DNA from: Limnohabitans sp. Rim11
GTDB lineage: Bacteria > Pseudomonadota > Gammaproteobacteria > Burkholderiales > Burkholderiaceae_C
NCBI RefSeq assembly: GCF_001269365.1
Contig: NZ_CXOM01000002.1
Coordinates: 653,440-717,439, forward strand
DNA: 64,000 nucleotides
Reading direction: 5' to 3'
The position numbers and the translations under genes were made by a program. Below, piece after piece: positions 58,651 through 64,000 of this stretch. Under the pieces are notes generated by a model. The model searched no databases. It saw only the letters and a program-made list of their open reading frames with translations, and was not told where the DNA came from. Within the stretch, counting starts at the first letter, position 1. Each line of letters opens with the position of its first letter.

Positions 58651-59902
58651 GCACCGAACCCTTCATGAGGTCGAAGCGGAACATGCGGCACTCAATAGGG
58701 CCATTCCACATGGGCACTCTGCGAGATTCTTTCAAGCGCATTTTGGAAGGCAACTTCAAATCGGGGGTCAGCATCCAAGCGGTCCAGCCGTTGTAATTCT
58801 TTTTCCAATGCGAAGCCAGTTGGGCAAAGAACTCGCCGCCATCGTCGCCTTCAGCAATTTCGCGAGCGCGGCTGAGGTCAACGTTGTCGCGTGAGCGGCC
58901 CATTCCACCGGGTTCGCGGTTTCTGTCTCGGCTTGAAACACCGGCCACACCCGCAGCCGCAATGCGCTCGCCATAGGGCGGGTTGAGCAACATGATGCCG
59001 GGGGTTTCACAAGGTGGCATGCGCTGAAGTGCATCACCGCCGCGAGCTTGCACCACTTGACCCACACCCGCGCGCTCGGCATTACGCTGTGTGAAGTCCA
59101 CCATTCGGAACGCCACATCGGAGGCGTGAATTTCGGTGGTGGGCGCATGCTCTTGCGCGCGCGCATCGTCTTGCAAGGCTTGCCATACGTGCGGTTGAAA
59201 CGGGAGCAATTTTTCGAAGGCAAACCGGCGCATGATGCCGGGCGCAATGCCGCAGGCAATTTGGGCCGCTTCAATGGCAATGGTGCCGCTACCGCAGCAA
59301 GGGTCGTACAAAGGGGTGTGTGCGTCCCAACCACTGGCTGCCAACATGGCGGCTGCCAAAGTTTCTTTGAGAGGCGCATCGCCTTTGTCTTCGCGCCATC
59401 CGCGTTTAAACAAAGGCTCGCCCGAGGTGTCCATGTACAGCGTGCAAGTGTCGGTAGTCAGGTGCACGTAAATGCGCACATCGGGCCACTGCGTATTGAC
59501 GTCGGGACGTTCGCCGCGCTTGGCGCGAAAGCGATCGGCCACAGCATCTTTGATTTTGAGTGCCGCAAAATTCAAGCTAGTGAGCGGGCTGTGTTGCGCG
59601 GTGATTTCAATCTTGAAAGTTTGCTTGGTGGTGAACCAAATTTCCCAAGCCACAGCGCTGGCTGCGTCGTACAAATCTTTTTCGCTGCGGTAAAAAGTTT
59701 GTGACAGTTGAATCAAGACGCGTTGTGTGAGACGGCTGTGCAAGTTCAGACGCATGGCATCGCGCCATGAGGCATTGGCCATGACGCCGCCACGGCCCGT
59801 TAAAAGGTCGTTGCCTGTCAGGCCGGTGAGTTGATGCACCTCATCGGCCAGCAAGCCTTCAACACCGGCGGCGCAAGGCATGAAAAGTTGTAGCGAGTTC
59901 AC
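58637..59902 (-). CDS. rlmL: THUMP-domain 23S rRNA methyltransferase (RlmL-type)
   Basis: 421 residues. An N-terminal THUMP-type RNA-binding region lies at about 5-160. The Rossmann-fold SAM domain has DPCCGSGTIAIEA (motif I) and LLNPPYGERI (motif IV). It corresponds to the RlmL half only; the RlmK half of the 700-residue enteric protein is absent. The segment around 320-345 (SSRDRNREPGGMGRSRDNVD) is an insertion. It would make m2G2445 in 23S rRNA in E. coli terms. Start overlaps the rpoN stop by 4 bp. Confidence 0.87.
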   Translation of the reverse strand: MNSLQLFMPCAAGVEGLLADEVHQLTGLTGNDLLTGRGGVMANASWRDAMRLNLHSRLTQRVLIQLSQTFYRSEKDLYDAASAVAWEIWFTTKQTFKIEITAQHSPLTSLNFAALKIKDAVADRFRAKRGERPDVNTQWPDVRIYVHLTTDTCTLYMDTSGEPLFKRGWREDKGDAPLKETLAAAMLAASGWDAHTPLYDPCCGSGTIAIEAAQIACGIAPGIMRRFAFEKLLPFQPHVWQALQDDARAQEHAPTTEIHASDVAFRMVDFTQRNAERAGVGQVVQARGGDALQRMPPCETPGIMLLNPPYGERIAAAGVAGVSSRDRNREPGGMGRSRDNVDLSRAREIAEGDDGGEFFAQLASHWKKNYNGWTAWMLTPDLKLPSKMRLKESRRVPMWNGPIECRMFRFDLMKGSVRDKL

Positions 59903-61467
59903 AGAGTTTTACGCAAGTTGGCGGGCGCAATTTTGAGCGCCTCGCGGTATTTGGCAACGGTGCGGCGGGCGCAATCGATGCCTTGTTCTTTGAGCATTTC
60001 AGACAGTTGGTTGTCTGAGAGGGGTTTGTTGGGGTTTTCTGCGGCCACCAATTGTTTGATGAGCGCGCGAACTGCTGTACTAGACGCTGCGCTGCCGCTG
60101 TCGGTGCCTAAGCCAGAGCCAAAGAAAAACTTCAACTCAAAAGTACCCATGGGTGTGGTCATGTACTTGGCTGTGGTGACGCGGCTGATGGTGGATTCGT
60201 GCAGCCCCAGTTCGTCGGCAATTTCGCGCAAGACCAAGGGGCGCATGGCCAGTTCGCCATGAATAAAAAAGTTGCGCTGACGTTCCACAATGGCCGTTGA
60301 CACACGCAAGATGGTGTCAAAGCGCTGTTGAATATTCTTAATGAACCAGCGTGCTTCTTGAAGGCGCTGTTGCAAACCTAAATGCCCTTCACCTTTGCCG
60401 CCGCGCAAGGCGTTGGCATAGATGTCGTGCACGCGCAGTTTGGGCATCACGTCGGGGTTGAGCTGCACTCTAAAGTGCGGCTCGCCGCCTTTGCGGGTGC
60501 CAATGACCAAGACATCTGGCACGATGACGTGCTGCTCTGCGTTGGCAAAAGGACGGCCCGGTTTAGGTTCAAGGCGAGTGATGAAGGTCAGTGCTTGTTT
60601 GACAAGACCTTCTTCTTCGCCGCATTGCACGGCCAAGCGTTTGAAATCGCGCTTGGCCAACAACTCTAAGGGCAAGGCACAAATTTTGAGACCGACGGCT
60701 GCCACTTCGTTGTCGGGTTCGTCTTTCAAGATGGCTTTGAGTTGAATGCGCAAGCACTCGCCCAAATCGCGTGCGCCAATGCCCACGGGTTCGAGCGATT
60801 GCAGCAGGCTCAAGGCCACTGTAAAGCGGTGCACCAATTCTTCAAGTTGTTCGATGTCGTCGGTGCCGGCCAAGCCTTGTGCTAGGGACTCGAGACTTTC
60901 TTCTAAATAACCATCGTCGTTCAAAGACTCGATGAGGAAGCGCAGCGCAGCACGGTCAATTTCGGACAGGCGCATCGACAAAGCTTGCCGATGCAAATAC
61001 TCTGTGAGCGAGCCTAAGCCGCGCGCCAGTTCAATGGCGTCTGCACCTTCAGAGTCGTTGTTGGTGTTGTTTTTGCGAGCACCGGCATCGGTGCCCCATT
61101 CGCTGTCGTCTGGCGCTATTTCAACACTGCCATCGCCGTCCCAACTGTCGGCCACATCGGTGACCGCTTCGTCGTTAGAGACAGAGGCTGTGGATTCACT
61201 GGCTGCGTCGCGTGAGTCGGCGCCGGCATCGCTGGCGGCTTCTGAAACACGGTCACCCAAACTCACACGGGCGTCGGCTTCAGGCAGGCCAAAGTCTTCT
61301 TGCGGTGCTTCGTCGGTGCTGCGCTCTAAGAAGGGATTTTCGTCGAGCATTTGCTCAACTTCTTGGCTGAGCTCTAACGTAGAGAGTTGAAGCAGCCGAA
61401 TGGATTGTTGCAACTGTGGCGTCAGCGCCAAGTGCTGTGACATCCGAAGGGAAAGGCTTTGCTTCAT
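59899..61467 (-). CDS. rpoN: RNA polymerase sigma-54 factor RpoN
   Basis: 522 residues. Region I is Gln/Leu-rich (MKQSLSLRMSQHLALTPQLQ), followed by an acidic region II (about 50-150, longer than usual), the core-binding domain, and at the C-terminus the RpoN box ARRTVAKYR at 500-508. The helix-turn-helix DELGLHESTISRVTTAKYM lies in front of it. RpoN reads the -24/-12 promoters found before flgB and flhA. It lies 13 bp after lptB. The hpf gene commonly next to rpoN is not here. Confidence 0.97.
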   Translation of the reverse strand: MKQSLSLRMSQHLALTPQLQQSIRLLQLSTLELSQEVEQMLDENPFLERSTDEAPQEDFGLPEADARVSLGDRVSEAASDAGADSRDAASESTASVSNDEAVTDVADSWDGDGSVEIAPDDSEWGTDAGARKNNTNNDSEGADAIELARGLGSLTEYLHRQALSMRLSEIDRAALRFLIESLNDDGYLEESLESLAQGLAGTDDIEQLEELVHRFTVALSLLQSLEPVGIGARDLGECLRIQLKAILKDEPDNEVAAVGLKICALPLELLAKRDFKRLAVQCGEEEGLVKQALTFITRLEPKPGRPFANAEQHVIVPDVLVIGTRKGGEPHFRVQLNPDVMPKLRVHDIYANALRGGKGEGHLGLQQRLQEARWFIKNIQQRFDTILRVSTAIVERQRNFFIHGELAMRPLVLREIADELGLHESTISRVTTAKYMTTPMGTFELKFFFGSGLGTDSGSAASSTAVRALIKQLVAAENPNKPLSDNQLSEMLKEQGIDCARRTVAKYREALKIAPANLRKTL

Positions 61468-61480
61468 AGAAATTGAGCCA

Positions 61481-62239
61481 TCACATTCGGAAGTTTTCGC
61501 CTAAGTAGACGCGGCGCACATCGGCGTTGTCCACAATCTCTTTGGGCGTGCCTTGGGCCAACACACGGCCTTCACTGATGATGTAAGCGTGGTCGCAAAT
61601 ACCCAATGTTTCGCGCACATTGTGATCGGTGATGAGGACCCCAATGCCGCGCTCTTTCAAGAAGGCGATGATGCGTTGAATTTCGATGACAGCAATTGGA
61701 TCGATGCCTGCAAAGGGTTCGTCCAACAAAATGAAGCGTGGGCCTGTGGCCAAGGCACGAGCAATTTCAACACGCCGGCGTTCACCACCCGACAAGGCCA
61801 CGGAAGGTGAGTCATGCAAATGGTCGACTCGCAAATCTTTCAGAAGATTTTGAAGGCGTTCTTTGATGGCCGATTCGCTGAGCGGGTTGCCGTTGGTGTC
61901 GACTTGCAACTCCAGTACAGCGCGGACATTCTCTGCGACGGTGAGCTTTCTGAAAATAGAAGCCTCTTGGGGCAAATAAGAAAGGCCCATGCGCGAGCGC
62001 CGATGAATGGGCATGCGCGTGACGTCTTGGCCATCAATCAAAATTTGCCCGCCATCGTTGCGGACCAAACCGACAATCATGTAAAACGAAGTGGTTTTGC
62101 CGGCACCATTGGGGCCCAGCAGGCCCACCACTTCGCCTTTTTCAACCTTGACCGAAACATCAAACACCACCTGCCGACTGCCATAAGACTTTTGCAAATG
62201 ACGCGCTTCTAAACTGCTGACGTCGGGGCTTGGGCTCAT
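61481..62239 (-). CDS. lptB: Lipopolysaccharide export ATPase LptB
   Basis: 252 residues. Walker [10 protein letters not shown], signature [16 protein letters not shown], Walker [13 protein letters not shown], His switch TDHNVRETL. LptB drives LPS extraction through LptFG at the inner membrane. It overlaps the lptA stop by 4 bp. lptC is not visible next to it. Confidence 0.96.
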   Translation of the reverse strand: MSPSPDVSSLEARHLQKSYGSRQVVFDVSVKVEKGEVVGLLGPNGAGKTTSFYMIVGLVRNDGGQILIDGQDVTRMPIHRRSRMGLSYLPQEASIFRKLTVAENVRAVLELQVDTNGNPLSESAIKERLQNLLKDLRVDHLHDSPSVALSGGERRRVEIARALATGPRFILLDEPFAGIDPIAVIEIQRIIAFLKERGIGVLITDHNVRETLGICDHAYIISEGRVLAQGTPKEIVDNADVRRVYLGENFRM

Positions 62240-62850
62240 GGTTTGTCGTTGCCAATGCGCTGGCTAGGCTTGAGTTGAATACCCGAGCTGGTCGGTGCCG
62301 GCTCCTGGGTTTTGGCGCGAGGCGTGAGGGTGGCCTTGACACGTTGGCTGCCACTGGCACCCGGAGTTGTGCTGGACTTTCCGTCCACGCTAAAAACCTC
62401 GGTGGTGTTGTTCAGCACAATTTGCTGGCCCTGTATGCGGTCGGCCACCACAGTGCCGCGCACCAAGCGCAATTCGGCTCGGTTGCTCAGTGTCAGAGTG
62501 TCGGCTTGGCTGTTGTAGATGGCTGTTTCGGCTTCGCCTTCGGTGTACTCGTCCAGTCCTTCACGCTTTTGCCGAAAGAAAATTCGGTCGCCTGGCTCCG
62601 CAGACATGGTGGCAATTTGATTGCCTTGAGCATCTTGCTTGACTTCCATGCGAGCGGCTTTTAAGACCAAGCTGCCCTTGGTCATGAGCACTTTGCCGCT
62701 GAAAAATGTGAGCTGCTTTTGTTCGTCGTGCTTGAGGGTGTCGGCCTCGATGTTCATGGGCTTGTTACGGTCTGCTTTTTCCGCAGATGCGCTGACCACC
62801 GTCAGGGCGGTGATCAAAGCGAATAACAATGAGGTGAACTTGATTTTCAT
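62236..62850 (-). CDS. lptA: Lipopolysaccharide transport periplasmic protein LptA
   Basis: 204 residues from the ATG at 62850, directly before the signal peptide ([22 protein letters not shown]); the open frame runs 37 codons further up without a signal start. The OstA domain is at about 30-160: [34 protein letters not shown] (landmark) and [12 protein letters not shown]. LptA bridges the periplasm for LPS. Confidence 0.93.
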   Translation of the reverse strand: MKIKFTSLLFALITALTVVSASAEKADRNKPMNIEADTLKHDEQKQLTFFSGKVLMTKGSLVLKAARMEVKQDAQGNQIATMSAEPGDRIFFRQKREGLDEYTEGEAETAIYNSQADTLTLSNRAELRLVRGTVVADRIQGQQIVLNNTTEVFSVDGKSSTTPGASGSQRVKATLTPRAKTQEPAPTSSGIQLKPSQRIGNDKP

Positions 62851-62918
62851 AAAGGCGCGAATCTTGCTTGATTGTAGGTGTTCAGAGGGGAATCGCACCT
62901 GTTTGAAAGAAAATTCAC

Positions 62919-62943
62919 GAAAAAAAGCCCGCCGAAGCGGGCT
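62919..62943 (-). terminator. Terminator of the dsbA-like gene
   Basis: AGCCCGC-CGAA-GCGGGCT is a perfect stem; on the minus strand it is followed by a run of seven T (62925-62919). It lies about 20 bp past the DsbA stop and just before lptA. Confidence 0.88.
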
Positions 62944-62964
62944 GATGTGCAACACACTCAAAAA

Positions 62965-63609
62965 TCAGGCACGACCTTGACGAACCAGCGCCAACAAAGA
63001 ATCGGTCACTTGCAAAGCCCTGTCCATGCTGCCCGCCAAGGTGCCGTCGGTATAGAACCGGCCAGCCACGCCCAAGGAAGGCACGCCCTCAATTTTGAAA
63101 TCGTTTTGTAACTGCACAGCGCGTTTGACTTTGCTGACCACGCCAAACGACTTGTAGGTGTCTGCAAACTTGGCTTTGTCGACGCCTTGTTTTTCGATCC
63201 AAGTTTGGATGCTGGCCTCGGTGTTCAAGGGCAAACGCTCCACATGCACAGCTTGGAAAACTTTGACATGTAATTTCTCAAGCAAGCCCATGGCTTCCAG
63301 TGTGAAAAACAAACGTTGTTGCGGCCCAAAATCATCGCGAAAGGCCACGGGAACGCGGCGAACCACCACATCTTTGGGCGCATTTTTGATCCATTGGGCA
63401 AAGCTCGGTTCGAAGGCATTGCAGTGGGGGCAGCTGTACCAAAAGAATTCGATGAGCTCAATTTTGCCGGCCTCTGTTTCGGTGGGCACCACCCGGTCAA
63501 GCTTCATGTAATCCTTGCCGGCCACAAACTTAGCAGGGCCTTGTGCAAAGAGGGGAGTGCTCAGACCGATTGAGCCTAAAGTGGCAATTGAAAATTCACG
63601 ACGTTTCAT
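62965..63609 (-). CDS. dsbA: DsbA-like thiol:disulfide oxidoreductase
   Basis: 214 residues. The active site CPHC is at 60-63 (WYSCPHCNAFEP) in a thioredoxin fold. A signal peptide is present; its start MKRREFSIATLG has a twin-arginine flavour (RREF). The cis-Pro loop is GVPSLGV near residue 180. It makes disulfide bonds in the periplasm. It is 23 bp downstream of the SPOR gene, so probably co-transcribed. Confidence 0.92.
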   Translation of the reverse strand: MKRREFSIATLGSIGLSTPLFAQGPAKFVAGKDYMKLDRVVPTETEAGKIELIEFFWYSCPHCNAFEPSFAQWIKNAPKDVVVRRVPVAFRDDFGPQQRLFFTLEAMGLLEKLHVKVFQAVHVERLPLNTEASIQTWIEKQGVDKAKFADTYKSFGVVSKVKRAVQLQNDFKIEGVPSLGVAGRFYTDGTLAGSMDRALQVTDSLLALVRQGRA

Positions 63610-63632
63610 GGGACGCTCCTGGAATATGTTGT

Positions 63633-64000
63633 TTAGCGTTGAACGCGAACCAAGGCCGCATCCATGCCACTGGAATCTAAGCGAGTCTTGATTTTTTCGG
63701 CTTGTTCTTTGTCATCAAACGGCCCGCTTCTAACCCTGTAAATGATACGACCAGCTTGCTCTCGCTCGCTGACCTTGGCCTCAATGCCCATCATCGACAG
63801 CTTGGCTTTCTGTGCGTCGGCATCGGTAGCCGTCTTGAATGCGCCTGCTTGCACAAAATAGGTGAAGGGGTCAGCACTGTTGCTGGCCTTGCTGCCGGCA
63901 GCAGGTGTCGCAGCTGGCTGGGGTGTGGCCGCAGCGGGGGGGGCGGATGCCGGCTGCGATGTTGCTGGAGGAGCGCTGCCTGCCGATTTATTCTTCATCA
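63633..64000 (-). CDS. SPOR-domain protein, C-terminal part (window edge)
   Basis: At least 121 residues are visible. A Pro/Ala-rich linker is followed by a SPOR domain at about 46-121: FTYFVQAGAFKTATDADAQKAKLSMMG, REQAGRIIYRVRSGPFDDKEQAEKIKTRL (landmarks). SPOR domains bind denuded septal glycan. An ATG exists at 63998, but related proteins have an N-terminal membrane helix, so the gene most likely continues past the window. Confidence 0.83.
   Translation of the reverse strand, partial: MKNKSAGSAPPATSQPASAPPAAATPQPAATPAAGSKASNSADPFTYFVQAGAFKTATDADAQKAKLSMMGIEAKVSEREQAGRIIYRVRSGPFDDKEQAEKIKTRLDSSGMDAALVRVQR

Overview
The window reads as a chromosomal segment of a polarly flagellated betaproteobacterium, most likely Burkholderiales/Comamonadaceae. 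Pointers are the fused 2-aminobenzoyl-CoA monooxygenase/reductase cluster, the lptA-lptB-rpoN order, FlhF/FlhG, a FleQ-like activator, and about 50 % G+C in a sampled line. The genus cannot be fixed from sequence alone. Nearly all of it is coding; no rRNA, tRNA, CRISPR or transposase was seen.

Region 1 (1-42.4 kb) is one large flagellar locus. It opens with the 3' end of a pseudaminic acid synthase gene and an AT-rich TPR/glycosyltransferase-like gene beside flagellin, which suggests glycosylated flagellin. On the minus strand follow fliC, flaG, fliD and flgLKJIHGFEDCB, then a stand-alone LysM/lytic transglycosylase gene. flgA and flgMN are on the plus strand. Next comes a compact minus-strand operon: flgP, flgT-like, LysM-like, a second FliK-like gene and a FlhB C-terminal paralogue. 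A sigma-54 activator lacking an N-terminal sensor domain is divergent from it. The second large minus-strand block is fliKLMNOPQR-flhB plus two unrecognised genes, one His-rich and membrane-anchored. The plus-strand block is flhA-flhF-flhG-fliA-fliS-motA-motB, closed by a strong terminator. fliEFGHIJ and chemotaxis genes are not in the window.

Regulatory sequence fits a sigma-54 then sigma-28 hierarchy. Sigma-54 -24/-12 elements lie before flgB and flhA, and probably before flgA and the transglycosylase gene. Five sigma-28 elements close to TCAAGTTT-N11-GCCGATTC precede flaG, fliC, flgM, fliS and flgP. rpoN (sigma-54) and fliA (sigma-28) are both in the window.

Region 2 (42.5-57.4 kb, plus strand) is an aromatic/acyl-CoA catabolic island. 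The first nine genes look like one operon: fused flavin monooxygenase/Old Yellow Enzyme, SDR, MarR regulator, crotonase-family protein, acyl-CoA dehydrogenase, 2-aminobenzoate/benzoate-type CoA ligase, Rid-family protein, a NicX-like ring-cleaving dioxygenase homologue and an alpha/beta hydrolase. This resembles the aerobic 2-aminobenzoyl-CoA (anthranilate) route, but the NicX-like gene and hydrolase suggest an oxygenolytic or hydrolytic step that is not part of the classical scheme. A second set follows: acyl-CoA dehydrogenase-like protein, AMP-forming ligase, NnrU, a tautomerase-SnoaL fusion and a haloacetate dehalogenase-like hydrolase.

Region 3 (57.4-64 kb, minus strand) is housekeeping: a YecA/UPF0149-SEC-C protein, a PIN-domain protein, an RlmL-type RNA methyltransferase, rpoN, lptB, lptA, a DsbA-like oxidoreductase and the C-terminal part of a SPOR-domain protein cut by the window edge.
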